The position numbers were made by a program, and so were the translations under genes. Below are positions 18,934 to 28,752 of a stretch of 64,000 nt of DNA, one piece after another. The notes under the pieces are model-generated. The model was not told the DNA's origin. It was given only the letters and a program-made list of their open reading frames with translations, and made no database searches. Source of the stretch: Granulosicoccus sp. (lineage in GTDB: Bacteria; Pseudomonadota; Gammaproteobacteria; Granulosicoccales; Granulosicoccaceae); contig JALZVU010000004.1 of the NCBI GenBank assembly GCA_023301795.1, forward strand, positions 29,791 to 93,790, written 5' to 3'. Numbering within the stretch: position 1 is the first letter of the stretch; every line of letters begins with the position of its first letter.

Positions 18934-19698
18934 TTAATCAACTACGCTACCGTCAGTATTTAACAGACAACACACAGCCTTTCGCAAGGTGGAAAAATGC
19001 CCTGAGCCCGGATAAACAACAACCTTAACCTCTGAGGCAATTGTGCTTTCTAATGCGTACGCCATAGCTATTGGCGCCCAGTTATCAGCATCACCATGGT
19101 GTATGGAAGCTGAGCAGCTGATATTTTCAAGCCGATGCGACCATGGATTCACATATTCATGTACAGCTTGTCTGTAAGACGCCCTATCATTGCTATAAGA
19201 CTTTACCAGTCCAGCAACGAGAGCCGCTTTGAAACGTGGCTCTGACAACAATGCCTGTTCTGACTCAGCACAGCCTTTGAACATCATTTTGATTACTTGC
19301 TCACAGGATATTCGGACACCGACACTCTGGACGAGTGTGAGCATTTTGAACTGAAGCGGACTTCGCATGGCAGTTTGAAATACTGCCCTACCTGCCATGT
19401 TTGGTAAAAAATCACCTAACTCTAACGGCGCTGCGGGTGAGATGAGAGACAGCTTGTTAAGCAGTTGCGGATATTTTTCAGCGATTTTTATCGCCGTCAT
19501 GGCACCGAGAGAAAAACCTATGACATGCAGACAGTTAGTAGATTGCGCAGCGAGATTTTCGCTGCCTTCAAACTCGCTCAACGAACCAACTACCTGCAAT
19601 GAGCTGGCATCTTCCGTGTCTAGGAAGCATAACTCTTCTGCCGAGCCTGGCAAACCATGGCAGTAGACAGTGCTAAGACGGCTTGGCTGTTCACTCAT
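18934..19698 (-). CDS. Alpha/beta hydrolase
   Basis: This 254-residue alpha/beta-hydrolase has a nucleophile elbow GFSLGAM, an oxyanion-region HGLPGSAEE near the N-terminus, an acid-region HHGDADNWAP and the catalytic histidine in GSGHFSTL. The ATG at 19698 (MSEQPSRLS) is preferred. The track start at 19836 adds an unrelated 46-residue extension and an AAGAA site precedes 19698. It has no signal peptide, so it is probably cytoplasmic. It stands alone, downstream of the polyamine-type binding-protein gene on the same strand with a gap of about 200 bp. The substrate cannot be told from the sequence. Confidence 0.78.
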   Translation of the reverse strand: MSEQPSRLSTVYCHGLPGSAEELCFLDTEDASSLQVVGSLSEFEGSENLAAQSTNCLHVIGFSLGAMTAIKIAEKYPQLLNKLSLISPAAPLELGDFLPNMAGRAVFQTAMRSPLQFKMLTLVQSVGVRISCEQVIKMMFKGCAESEQALLSEPRFKAALVAGLVKSYSNDRASYRQAVHEYVNPWSHRLENISCSASIHHGDADNWAPIAMAYALESTIASEVKVVVYPGSGHFSTLRKAVCCLLNTDGSVVD

Positions 19699-19896
19699 GA
19701 AATTCTTCTTGAATCTAGCTGATTCACTGCAATAACATAACCGTGTAATGTCAAACAGCGGTGCCTGCCAGTAGCCGTGAACGAGAGCGCACAGCGCCCG
19801 CGAGCGAGCACCCAAAGTGAGCCTGCGCGGCAGCAATTAGCCGACCACGCAAGCCTCTAGTATCAGTATCTGAAAACCAATTTCACCCGCTGCCAG

Positions 19897-20961
19897 CTAT
19901 TTACGTAAACGAGTCCACAGCTGGTCGTACACTTCCTGAGTTGCCTGGTCACATACGGCGACGAAACTGCCTGCGGGGCCCGTGGGCGGATTGGCTTCTG
20001 GCGAACTAGCTAACGCCGGATCCAGAAATTCAGCGACGCCAGTGACACCTGCAGAATACTGTGCAAAGTTAGTCACGGCAGCGATGTTTTCAGGCTCAAG
20101 CAAGAAATCCATGAATTTAATGGCATTGTCCCTATTGGGCGCATCTTTGAGTAAAACCACGTTATCCATCCACACAACATAGCCCTCATCAGGGTAGGCA
20201 TATTCAAGGTTTGCACCTTCTTCACGTGCTTTGGCCGAGAAGCCGTTGTAGATCATGCCAGCAGCTGCATCACCAGATACCAGCACATCTTTTGCGATGT
20301 CAGAACCAAAAGATGCCCAGTGCTGTTTAGCGCCTTGTAAAAGAGCATCCAGTTCCTTGAGCTTTTCTCTATCCTGGCTGCACTGCTCCATACCTAGGTG
20401 CAGCGATGCCAATACCATCACCTCACCTTGACTATCCAGCATGTTGATTTTGCCTGCTAGCTCCGCAGGTGGATCAAATAAGATATCGGTAGAGCTGATA
20501 TCGCCTTGGTACACATCACGATTCACTGAAAAGCTCGTTGACCCCCACTGATACGGAATAGAATATTTGCGGCCATTATCAAAGGGTACATTGAGCCATT
20601 GCTCTTCAATGTTGGCAGCATTGGCAAGCTCGCCTTCAGCAACGGTGTCCAGCAAGCCACCTTCGGCCATGATCTGCACCATATAATCGCCCGGTACCGC
20701 AACATCATAGGAACCCAGCTTTCCAGCTTTAAGGGATGCCAGCAACGACTCATTACTGTCGTAGGTGTCCATGGTGACTTCAACACCGTACTCGCTGGAG
20801 AATTTGTCCAGAAGTGTTTGCGGAATATATTCGAACCAGTGGTAGATCGACAGCTTGCCTTCTGCCTGGGCCATTATTGGTGTAGTGGCGAGCACAGCCG
20901 CGACAGCAGCTGCCAGCGCGGTTGGTAACAATTTCTGGTTGGACAGTAAAACGGGGTTCAT
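19897..20961 (-). CDS. Polyamine ABC transporter periplasmic binding protein (PotD/PotF type)
   Basis: This 354-residue precursor has a clear signal peptide (ALAAAVAAVLATTPIMAQA, cleavage near AQAEG). The mature start LSIYHWFEYIPQTLLDKF and the YDVAVPGDYMV motif are typical of PotD/PotF proteins. It would bring putrescine, spermidine or a related polyamine/compatible amine to the permeases encoded upstream. The ATG at 20961 is preferred to the TTG two codons upstream. A 248-bp gap separates it from the permease gene, so it may also have its own promoter. Substrate is by family only. Confidence 0.87.
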   Translation of the reverse strand: MNPVLLSNQKLLPTALAAAVAAVLATTPIMAQAEGKLSIYHWFEYIPQTLLDKFSSEYGVEVTMDTYDSNESLLASLKAGKLGSYDVAVPGDYMVQIMAEGGLLDTVAEGELANAANIEEQWLNVPFDNGRKYSIPYQWGSTSFSVNRDVYQGDISSTDILFDPPAELAGKINMLDSQGEVMVLASLHLGMEQCSQDREKLKELDALLQGAKQHWASFGSDIAKDVLVSGDAAAGMIYNGFSAKAREEGANLEYAYPDEGYVVWMDNVVLLKDAPNRDNAIKFMDFLLEPENIAAVTNFAQYSAGVTGVAEFLDPALASSPEANPPTGPAGSFVAVCDQATQEVYDQLWTRLRK

Positions 20962-21209
20962 GGCCAATAGCTCCGAATTTTTGGTGTAAATACCAAATGC
21001 TGATTATTTGATTATCACGACAACAATCCCTATAACAACACAATACGAGAGTGCTTGCAAAGCGCATAAGACCACTTTCCAATATCCACCACTCAAATAC
21101 TGATATCTACTCGCAGAGGCCAACACTACTATCTCGCTCAACCGACAAACTCTAGCCTAAATGTGCCACAAAACCTAACTGCGGCATGGACCTACGTGGC
21201 CTAAGGCAC

Positions 21210-22037
21210 TTATTCCTCTCCTCGCCCTGATCCTCCGCCCTTACGCCCTATAAGGTATGACGCTGTAACAATAGCAATCGAAAAAAGCAGCATTAATGTG
21301 CTTAAGGCCATGATATTCGGCTTTATTCCCTGCCTTACGGCACCGAAAATGGCGGTTGGCAAGGTCTCCACGCCCGCACCTTTAATGAAGTTGGTAATGA
21401 TGAAGTCATCAAGGGATATGATGAACGCCAGCAAAAAACCTGAAAGAATGCCAGGCGCCATTATCGGCAACAATACGTGTCGAAATGCCTGCCAGCGGCT
21501 AGCATAAAGATCCTGTGCTGCCTCCTCAAAACTGGATTCAATACCTTGCAAGCGTGCGGCGATGGGCAAGTAGGCGAACGGAATACAAAATACAATATGA
21601 GCCACCACAATAGAGCCGTAGCCTAGTGTGAAACCAATGGCCGAAAAGAAAACCAGAGTAGCCACGGCCGTTACAATCTCAGGCACCATGATGGGCATGG
21701 ACAACAAGGCGAAGCTTACAGACTTCCCCGCAAACTGCCCCCCTCTAACCATTCCAATCGCCGCAGCCACTGCAATCATCGTGGATGTTATGCCTGCAGC
21801 CAACGCGATGGTTAGCGAGTTCCAAGCTGCACTTTTGAATTTTGCAGACTCCACACCATTGAAGACCTCTACATACCAGCGTAAGGAGAATCCACCCCAA
21901 CGTGTAATTGACAGGCTGTCGTTAAACGAATACACCATGACCACAATCAGCGGCGTATACAAGATAAACAGACATAGCACGGTAACACCTAGAAAACCCG
22001 GGTAATGCTTGACATCAAAAGCCTTGGCACTTTGCAC
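21210..22037 (-). CDS. Polyamine ABC transporter permease (PotC/PotI type)
   Basis: This 275-residue inner-membrane permease has about six helices. The coupling motif reads [20 protein letters not shown], and [16 protein letters not shown] is the characteristic PotC sequence. The start is a GTG at 22037, two bases after the potB-like stop, with AAAGGAG about eight bases upstream. The ORF track begins at 22133, inside the previous gene, and adds a spurious N-terminus. It pairs with the PotB-type protein encoded just upstream. Confidence 0.88.
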   Translation of the reverse strand: MQSAKAFDVKHYPGFLGVTVLCLFILYTPLIVVMVYSFNDSLSITRWGGFSLRWYVEVFNGVESAKFKSAAWNSLTIALAAGITSTMIAVAAAIGMVRGGQFAGKSVSFALLSMPIMVPEIVTAVATLVFFSAIGFTLGYGSIVVAHIVFCIPFAYLPIAARLQGIESSFEEAAQDLYASRWQAFRHVLLPIMAPGILSGFLLAFIISLDDFIITNFIKGAGVETLPTAIFGAVRQGIKPNIMALSTLMLLFSIAIVTASYLIGRKGGGSGRGEE

Positions 22038-22039
22038 TG

Positions 22040-22951
22040 TCAGAGCTCCTTTGCCTGAGAACGTGCATAAAGCATTAATACCACCAACACCATACTGAGT
22101 AAAATCATAGAAGCCGCCGCACCAAAGGGCCAATTGCCTGCATTACCTTTAAATTGCTCTTCGATAAGAGAACCAATCATGAACGTCTTGGCGCCCCCCA
22201 ATAAATCAGGCGCCAGAAACGCACCCAGACTCGGCACAAACACCAGAATGCAACCAGCAACAATGCCAGGCTTTATTACCGGAATAATGACACGCCGCAA
22301 TATTTGCCAACGGGTGGCGTATAAATCAGCAGCAGCTTCGGAGAGCGAAGCGTTGTAGCGCTCCATGGATGCGTAGATCGGTAACACCATGAACGGCAAG
22401 TAGGAGTAAAACAGGCCTAATTGTACTGCCAGGTTTGTATTAACCAGTTGGAAAGGGGCGTCGATAAGCCCCAATCCCAACAATGCCTCGTTAAAGGGGC
22501 CGTTGTCCCGAATCAGAAACTTCATCGAAACCGTACGAATTAGCAGATTGACCCAGTAAGGTATGGTGATGAGAAACAGCCACAGCGCCCGTGTACGCGC
22601 AGGCCTTGTCGCCACATAATAAGCCGTAGGAAAACCAATTAACAAACAGAGTACGGTAGCCAGAAGTGCTTGCACGATGGAACGGACGAAGATGGTGATG
22701 TATGTCCATTCAATACTGGGTGCTTCATCGCCAAACAACCCTCGATCAAAAATAAACTGATCATAAGCTGCAAGCGAGAATTCCCAGATAACCCCCCCTC
22801 TGAACTCCTTGGTCAGAAACGAGTACACCAGCATCAGTAGCATCGGCAGCAGCAGGAAGACGCCAATGACTGCCCATGATGGCAATAACAACCAACCACG
22901 AACAGGTGCGTAGGTGGACGAGACCGTTCTACCGCCAATGGTACCCGCCAT
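22040..22951 (-). CDS. Polyamine ABC transporter permease (PotB/PotH type)
   Basis: This 303-residue permease has about six membrane segments and the coupling motif [20 protein letters not shown]. The sequence [22 protein letters not shown] is typical of PotB/PotH. Its ATG overlaps the ATPase stop (TGATG), indicating translational coupling. It works with the other three proteins of this cluster. Confidence 0.9.
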   Translation of the reverse strand: MAGTIGGRTVSSTYAPVRGWLLLPSWAVIGVFLLLPMLLMLVYSFLTKEFRGGVIWEFSLAAYDQFIFDRGLFGDEAPSIEWTYITIFVRSIVQALLATVLCLLIGFPTAYYVATRPARTRALWLFLITIPYWVNLLIRTVSMKFLIRDNGPFNEALLGLGLIDAPFQLVNTNLAVQLGLFYSYLPFMVLPIYASMERYNASLSEAAADLYATRWQILRRVIIPVIKPGIVAGCILVFVPSLGAFLAPDLLGGAKTFMIGSLIEEQFKGNAGNWPFGAAASMILLSMVLVVLMLYARSQAKEL

Positions 22952-24069
22952 CAGTTCACCAGAAACCGTGCAGCGCGCTCTGCTAACTGCAAGCAGACAT
23001 CGTTGCCGATGTGTAAGCCATCAGCACTACCGCTTGCCACGTTTTGCTCTCTGACGCTAATGCGCAAGTTGCTTGCCAGGGAAATCGTGTATTGCCTGTC
23101 AGTACCTAGGTAGACAATATCCTCGATAACACCCTGAAGCGCTACCGCGCCTGCATCAGTACCAACATCGGCAGCTGCCCGCAGTCTCATGCTCTCTGGC
23201 CTGAGCGAGACAAATCCCCTGTCTCCAATCTGAACGTTTTCAGGCGTGTCAGATTTGATGACATCACCGGTACCCAAGCGCACACTAGCACCACCGCCAG
23301 CAACCTCGACTATCTCGGCGTCCAGAAGATTGGTGTCACCAATAAAGTCAGCGACAAAACGATTGGCAGGCTGTTCATAGATTTGCATCGGTGAGCCCAC
23401 CTGCTGAATACGGCCGTCAGACATCACCGCAATGCGATCCGACATTGACAGAGCTTCCTCCTGATCGTGAGTGACGAAAACAAAGGTAATCCCTGTATCG
23501 CGCTGAAGCTGCTTGAGTTCGGCTCGCATTTGCTGTCGAAGCTTTAGATCCAGGGCCGACAGCGGCTCATCAAGTAATAGCACTTTGGGCTTGGGCGCCA
23601 TGGCTCTCGCCAATGCGACACGCTGCTGCTGTCCACCTGAAAGCTGCGCAGGCCGACGGTGAATAAACTCCTGCAACCTGACCAGGGACACCATCTGCTC
23701 AACACGCGCTTCGATGTCGCTTGACGACCAACCCAGCATTTTCAAACCAAACGCAATGTTGTCAGCCACGCTCATGTGTGGGAATAACGCATAGTTCTGA
23801 AACACGGTATTTATCGGACGCTTGTCCGGAGGAAGATTCTCTATTTCCTCGCCATACAAAAACAGTAATCCTGCGCTTGTGGGCTCAAACCCTGCAATGA
23901 TTCTCAACAAACTGGTCTTCCCGCAACCAGAAGGCCCTAATAGAGTAAAAAATTCGTTGTCATTAATCTGCAGATTGATCTGCATCAACGCCGTGAAATC
24001 ACCGTAGCGTTTTTCCACGTTTTCTATCCCAACCGCAACACTTGCGCTGGACCTTACTTGGCTGTTCAT
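22951..24069 (-). CDS. Polyamine ABC transporter ATP-binding protein (PotA/PotG type)
   Basis: This 372-residue ATPase has Walker A GPSGCGKTS, Q-loop VFQNYALFPHMSV, signature LSGGQQQRVALARA, Walker B VLLLDEPLSALD and a C-terminal TOBE domain (about residues 290-370). The order ATPase-permease-permease-binding protein is the usual pot layout. The ATG at 24069 is chosen over an upstream GTG at 24132 because homologues start shortly before VENVEKRYGDF. It is divergent from the ArgE-like gene. Confidence 0.9.
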   Translation of the reverse strand: MNSQVRSSASVAVGIENVEKRYGDFTALMQINLQINDNEFFTLLGPSGCGKTSLLRIIAGFEPTSAGLLFLYGEEIENLPPDKRPINTVFQNYALFPHMSVADNIAFGLKMLGWSSSDIEARVEQMVSLVRLQEFIHRRPAQLSGGQQQRVALARAMAPKPKVLLLDEPLSALDLKLRQQMRAELKQLQRDTGITFVFVTHDQEEALSMSDRIAVMSDGRIQQVGSPMQIYEQPANRFVADFIGDTNLLDAEIVEVAGGGASVRLGTGDVIKSDTPENVQIGDRGFVSLRPESMRLRAAADVGTDAGAVALQGVIEDIVYLGTDRQYTISLASNLRISVREQNVASGSADGLHIGNDVCLQLAERAARFLVN

Positions 24070-24263
24070 CACGCTACCAGCAATCTGTTGATCGGCTCGT
24101 CTTTCGTGTTCAATTCTTTTTGTATCCTGCACTTATCGCGAAAGCGATAGAATTGCACAAGCGCCTGTCATATAGCAAGTTTTACCGCCACAGTTCCAAT
24201 GGGGGACAAACCATTGTGCTCTACAGGCTTAAATTTAAATCAATCCATAGGAAGTTCACTGCA

Positions 24264-25454
24264 ATGGCGAAAACGCTGGAATTACTGGACACGCTTTTAT
24301 CGTTTGATACGGTAAGTTCACGTCCAAACAAACAGCTCATTTCGTGGGTGCAAGAGCTACTGCTGGAAGCAGGCGCAACCGTTAATCTGATAAGCAATGA
24401 GGATGGCACCAAGGCCAATCTGTTCGCCAGTATCGGCCCCGCTAACACACCTGGCTTTATGTTGTCTGGGCATACCGATGTCGTCCCGATTGAAGGTCAG
24501 GATTGGACAGTGCCTGCATTCAAAATGACACAACGTGACGGGAAAGTTTACGGCCGTGGCAGTGCAGATATGAAAGGCTTTATCGCTTGCGCATTAAATG
24601 CTGCACTCAAAGCCTCACGCATGCAACTCACCACCCCTTTGCATCTGGCGCTGTCTTACGATGAAGAGATCGGTTGTGTGGGCGTACGTTCTTTGATCGA
24701 CATGCTCGAGCATGCACCGGTAAAACCACTCATGTGCATGGTAGGTGAACCAACGGAGCTATTTGTTGCAACAGGCCACAAAGGCAAAACTGCTTGCCAC
24801 GTAAAATGCAATGGTCGCGCTGGGCATTCTGCTTTGGCACCCAAGGCACTCAATGCCATTCATCTGGCAACCGACATGATTGATAAAATCCGGCAGATGC
24901 AGCTAGCGCTTGCACAGACAGGTCATCAAGATAAAGCGTACGAGGTGCCCTACACCACGCTTCATGTCAGCAACATACGCGGCGGCGTTGCCTTGAATAT
25001 TGTGCCTGACAGCTGCACGTTCGATATGGAAATACGCAACCTGGCTGAGGACGATCCTGAGGCCTTGCTGGACGCATTAAAGGTCGAGGCCTGCAAGCTG
25101 ACCGACATCGCCCGCAGGCAGGCTGCAGAGGCTGAAATAGCCTTTGACTTGTTTAATGCCTACCCAGGTCTTAATACTGACCTTGATGCTGCTGTCGTAT
25201 CATTTGTACAGTCACTTACCGGAAAACACACGCCCACCAAAGTCGCATTTGGTACTGAAGCTGGCCTGTTTGCCCAACAACTGCACATACCGTGTGTGGT
25301 CTGTGGCCCCGGGTCTATGGATCAGGGGCATAAACCAGATGAGTTTATTGAAGCCACTCAGTTACAGCAATGTGACGACATGCTGGATAAATTACTGGTG
25401 CATCTCGAGCAGGGTCTTATTGACAACATAACTGACAACACGCCTATCGATTGA
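24264..25454 (+). CDS. argE: Acetylornithine deacetylase-like M20 peptidase
   Basis: This 396-residue M20 zinc hydrolase has metal-site motifs LSGHTDVVPIEGQDW, YGRGSADMKGF and SYDEEIGCVGVRSL, and the C-terminal GPGSMDQGHKPDEF. These match ArgE, which releases acetate from N-acetylornithine in arginine synthesis. The ATG at 24264 is used; the track start at 24042 lies in the divergent spacer and inside the ABC ATPase gene. Because it sits beside a polyamine importer and a TRAP binding protein rather than other arg genes, a catabolic role on another N-acyl amino acid is possible. Confidence 0.82.
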   Translation: MAKTLELLDTLLSFDTVSSRPNKQLISWVQELLLEAGATVNLISNEDGTKANLFASIGPANTPGFMLSGHTDVVPIEGQDWTVPAFKMTQRDGKVYGRGSADMKGFIACALNAALKASRMQLTTPLHLALSYDEEIGCVGVRSLIDMLEHAPVKPLMCMVGEPTELFVATGHKGKTACHVKCNGRAGHSALAPKALNAIHLATDMIDKIRQMQLALAQTGHQDKAYEVPYTTLHVSNIRGGVALNIVPDSCTFDMEIRNLAEDDPEALLDALKVEACKLTDIARRQAAEAEIAFDLFNAYPGLNTDLDAAVVSFVQSLTGKHTPTKVAFGTEAGLFAQQLHIPCVVCGPGSMDQGHKPDEFIEATQLQQCDDMLDKLLVHLEQGLIDNITDNTPID

Positions 25455-25539
25455 CACATGCATTTAATCTCACAGTGTTTTTTATTGCTAACAGCGTATA
25501 TTTACTGCGTCGTACCCTAAATTTTCACCGGAGAATGGC

Positions 25540-26643
25540 ATGTCCAGACGGGATTTTTTAAAAGACAGTACAAAAGGCGTAGTTGCGGCTACCGCAACAG
25601 GTGCAGCAATTATTGCCTCGGCACCTGCCATTGCACAAACCAGAACCGAATTGAATATTGTGTCGACCTGGCCAAGGGATTTCCCTGGCCTGGGGCTAAG
25701 CGCGCAACGCTTAGCCAAACGCATAAGCGATTTATCAGACGGGCTGATAGAAACCAACTATTTTGCTGCTGGTGAAAAAGTAGGCGCTTTTGACGTTTTC
25801 GATGATGTGGCTTCCGGCAACAGCGAAGCCTATATTGCCGCTGATTATTACTGGAAAGGCAAGCATCCTGGCTTTGCCTACTTTACATCCGTGCCGTTTG
25901 GCATGACAACACCGGAATGGAATGCGTGGATCAAGTTCAAAGATGGCCAGGCATTATGGGACGAATTATCAGGTAGCTTTGGTATTAAAGCCATTACCTG
26001 TGGTGGCACTGGTACGCAGATGGGCGGCTGGTTTAACAAAGAAATCGAATCAGCCGAAGACCTGAAAGGCCTGAAAATTCGCATACCCGGGCTGGGTGGT
26101 GACGTTATGGCAAAACTTGGTGCATCCCCAGTATCGTTGCCAGGCGGCCAAATCTACGAAAACCTGGTATCCGGCGCTATCGATGCCACTGAATGGGTCG
26201 GTCCCTATAACGACTATTTCATGAAATTCTATGAAGCCGCAAAATACTACTACTCGCCCGGTATGCATGAACCAGGTGGTGGCCTGGCATTTGGAATGAA
26301 CAAGGAGTGGTGGGATAAACGTAGCAACTACGAAAAAATAGTCATCGAAGCGGCCTGCATGGAGGAAAACGCAGCACAGCCGGAAGAAGCCATTGCAAAC
26401 AACGGCGAGTTCTTAAGAGTGATGGTAGAAGACAACGGCGTAGAGTTACGTGAATTCAACGACGACGTCTATGACAGCTTCGGCGCTGCAGCCGCGGAGG
26501 TCTTCGAAGAAACACGAGACCATAGCGAGTTGGCTGCAAAAATTGACGACAGCTACCAAAAGAGTCTGAGAGAGATGGGAGGCTATCTGAAACTGGCAGA
26601 AATCGGATTCTCTATCCAACGCAACCGGGTTCTGGGTATTTAA
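25540..26643 (+). CDS. TRAP transporter solute-binding protein (DctP family), TAT-type signal
   Basis: This 367-residue precursor starts MSRRDFLKDS, a twin-arginine signal (RR followed by FLK), then a hydrophobic stretch ending APAIAQ. The mature protein fits the DctP/TakP branch: LNIVSTWPRDFPGLG, LKGLKIRIPGLGGDVM and GAIDATEWVGPYNDY, the last close to the 2-oxoacid-binding type. It would be the periplasmic receptor for a carboxylate. The membrane subunits DctQ and DctM are not adjacent on either side, so it is an orphan or works with subunits encoded elsewhere. Confidence 0.88.
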   Translation: MSRRDFLKDSTKGVVAATATGAAIIASAPAIAQTRTELNIVSTWPRDFPGLGLSAQRLAKRISDLSDGLIETNYFAAGEKVGAFDVFDDVASGNSEAYIAADYYWKGKHPGFAYFTSVPFGMTTPEWNAWIKFKDGQALWDELSGSFGIKAITCGGTGTQMGGWFNKEIESAEDLKGLKIRIPGLGGDVMAKLGASPVSLPGGQIYENLVSGAIDATEWVGPYNDYFMKFYEAAKYYYSPGMHEPGGGLAFGMNKEWWDKRSNYEKIVIEAACMEENAAQPEEAIANNGEFLRVMVEDNGVELREFNDDVYDSFGAAAAEVFEETRDHSELAAKIDDSYQKSLREMGGYLKLAEIGFSIQRNRVLGI

Positions 26644-26671
26644 ACCGCCGCAAGTAAACCCTGCTTGCGTG

Positions 26672-26704
26672 CTTATACAGCGCCTTAGTTTGGCGCTGTA
26701 TAAG
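26672..26704. terminator. Perfect 13-bp hairpin at the TRAP/inositol-phosphatase junction
   Basis: CTTATACAGCGCC and GGCGCTGTATAAG pair perfectly over 13 bp around a 7-nt loop (TTAGTTT). The minus-strand stop codon of the inositol-phosphatase gene lies in the loop, so one arm is coding. It is placed to stop transcription from both convergent genes. No U-tract is present on either side. Confidence 0.65.
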
Positions 26705-27482
26705 CTTGTGTTGCCATTTCACGAACCTGAGCATATACCCCTTCGCAAGCTGCAACCACTCGACCACCGTTGTTCAGCATCGATTTCATGTTGAACGGCT
26801 CAACCGATCCACCCGACTCTTCAATCATCAGCAACGCAGCAATGCAATCCCACGCATTCATATGTGGCTCGGTGAAGCCGATAAGACGCCCAGCAGCTAC
26901 ATAGGCAAGATCAAGTGCACCTGACCCGCTACGCCGAAACATCCCGTCGTGCTCAAGCAACGCAGACAATAATGCAAGGGTGCCTTCTGCAGGTATTCGG
27001 GTGCTGTGTCCGACACCCAAAGTACCTTCATTGAGCTGCGTTACCGAACTGGCTTGTATGTGTTGCCCGTTCAGCTTTGTGCCGCCACCACGAATCGCTG
27101 TGAATGTCTCGTTACAGACAGGGTCGCAGATGACAGAGCTTACGCACTGATCATTGTGCACACACGCTAAAACCACACACCAACCCGGCGTACCATTGAC
27201 AAAATTAGTGGTGCCGTCAATTGGATCAATAACCCAGGTAAATCCACTAATACCCTCAACAGTATCGTGCTCTTCCCCAATAATGGCATCGTCTGGAAAA
27301 GCATCGGCTATCGCTGCACGTAGTTCCAGTTCAACAACCTTGTCCGCGTTCGATACCCAGTCTTGTAATCCCTTCTGCTCAATGGCAAGTTTATCGCGCT
27401 CTCGAAATAGAACCAAAGCGCTTTGGGCAGCTTGCTCCGTCATGACGATTGCATGAGCAAATCGTGTATCAGTGGGGTTCAT
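26685..27482 (-). CDS. Inositol-1-monophosphatase family protein
   Basis: This 265-residue Mg-dependent phosphatase has the family motifs GEEHD (metal ligand), WVIDPIDGTTNFVNGTP and the C-terminal WDCIAALLMIEESGG. These identify the IMPase/SuhB/CysQ fold in the cytoplasm. Whether it hydrolyses inositol phosphate, PAP or another sugar phosphate cannot be decided. It is a single gene, convergent with the TRAP protein gene, and its last codons form one arm of the terminator hairpin. Confidence 0.88.
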   Translation of the reverse strand: MNPTDTRFAHAIVMTEQAAQSALVLFRERDKLAIEQKGLQDWVSNADKVVELELRAAIADAFPDDAIIGEEHDTVEGISGFTWVIDPIDGTTNFVNGTPGWCVVLACVHNDQCVSSVICDPVCNETFTAIRGGGTKLNGQHIQASSVTQLNEGTLGVGHSTRIPAEGTLALLSALLEHDGMFRRSGSGALDLAYVAAGRLIGFTEPHMNAWDCIAALLMIEESGGSVEPFNMKSMLNNGGRVVAACEGVYAQVREMATQAYTAPN

Positions 27483-27670
27483 GGTGTTCCTAGGTGGAGC
27501 GTCTGAGAGATCCGTTAATGATTTGTTACGAGATCGGTGCGTAGGCAGCCTTGTTAAGATAGGCTCGGCTGTGATTTATTGCCGAGTTTGTGTGCGCTTC
27601 TCTTAAAGTTATGCAGCCTTCACATTAATAGCTTTGCACGAGTATAGGCTTCTACAAAAGAGCGCGCAGC

Positions 27671-28666
27671 TTATTTTCCAGGCAAACGCATTCGATACTG
27701 CGTAGGCGACACACCAAATGATTTGCTGAACTGCCGACTCAAGTGCGCATTGCTGGCAAACCCTGTCGCTTGAGCGACATCAGCGACCGACAACAAACTG
27801 CCGCGAAGAAGCCCTTTTGCTTTGCGTAGCCTTAGCCCTGAATAAAACTCCAACGTACTGGCACCTAAATGCTGCCGAAAAAGACGATTAATCTGGCGAA
27901 CGCTAACGCCCACAATCTCAGCAATCTGAGACAAGGTCAGTGGATCATCCATGTGATTTTCCATGGCTTGAAGTGCTTTGAGCACTCCAATATCGCCCAC
28001 CCCGTGACGCTGAGCCAAACCCGCCACCTGCGGATTCTCACCCGGCCGAACATCGGTGTGAATAAACCAGTCACTTACACGCTGAGCAAAGTGGCCACCG
28101 TGATGCTCGGTAATCAAGGCGTGCATCATGTCCATAGCCGCTGTACCACCGGCGCAGGTGAGACGACCGCGGTCGCGAACAAACAAAGTTTTTTCGATAA
28201 TCAGTTTGGCTGATACATCGCGTAGTTGTGAGACATGGTCCCAATGAATAGTTAAGCGATGCCCTTCCATAATGCCTGCTCTGGCAAGAATCAACGGACC
28301 CGCCGAAACACCCCCAATCGATACTTTTCTCGATGCTAGCAATCGCAGCCAATGATCCAGTCGACGTAGCCGATGGCCTTGAGGCTCACTACCCGCGACC
28401 ACCAAGACCATATCAAAATCGACATTTTCTCCCAGGTAGGTGTCAGCGCCGATAATTGCGCCAGAGGAACTAACCGACCGCGAACCGCTGGCCGGTATGT
28501 TCAGCACACTGTACAGCTCACGTCCGGCAATCAGATTGGCAGCCCGCAGCGGCTCCATCGCGGACGCATAAGACATCAACGCAAATCCGTCGATCAGAAC
28601 AAACGCTATTCGAAATGGCCCGGGAAATGGCTTGAGAAATGGTTTGGGGTGAGCAAATACGTCCAT
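27671..28666 (-). CDS. GlxA/GbdR-type AraC-family regulator
   Basis: This 331-residue protein has an N-terminal DJ-1/PfpI-like domain (FRIAFVLIDGFALMSYASAMEPL, and GGVSAGPLILARAGIM with Ser in place of the usual nucleophilic Cys) and a C-terminal AraC DNA-binding domain (LSQIAEIVGVSVRQINRLF, then DVAQATGFASNAHLSRQF). This architecture is that of GbdR and CdhR, activators of glycine-betaine and carnitine catabolism. It is divergent from soxB with an 86-bp spacer, so it most likely activates the sarcosine oxidase operon. The ligand (dimethylglycine or sarcosine) is inferred. Confidence 0.87.
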   Translation of the reverse strand: MDVFAHPKPFLKPFPGPFRIAFVLIDGFALMSYASAMEPLRAANLIAGRELYSVLNIPASGSRSVSSSGAIIGADTYLGENVDFDMVLVVAGSEPQGHRLRRLDHWLRLLASRKVSIGGVSAGPLILARAGIMEGHRLTIHWDHVSQLRDVSAKLIIEKTLFVRDRGRLTCAGGTAAMDMMHALITEHHGGHFAQRVSDWFIHTDVRPGENPQVAGLAQRHGVGDIGVLKALQAMENHMDDPLTLSQIAEIVGVSVRQINRLFRQHLGASTLEFYSGLRLRKAKGLLRGSLLSVADVAQATGFASNAHLSRQFSKSFGVSPTQYRMRLPGK

Positions 28667-28752
28667 ATAAGATAACTATACGTCTATTTCAGACAAACAC
28701 AAAAGCCTTTTTTTGATGCACCATCATTACAGCTATTCGCAAAGTGATCCAA

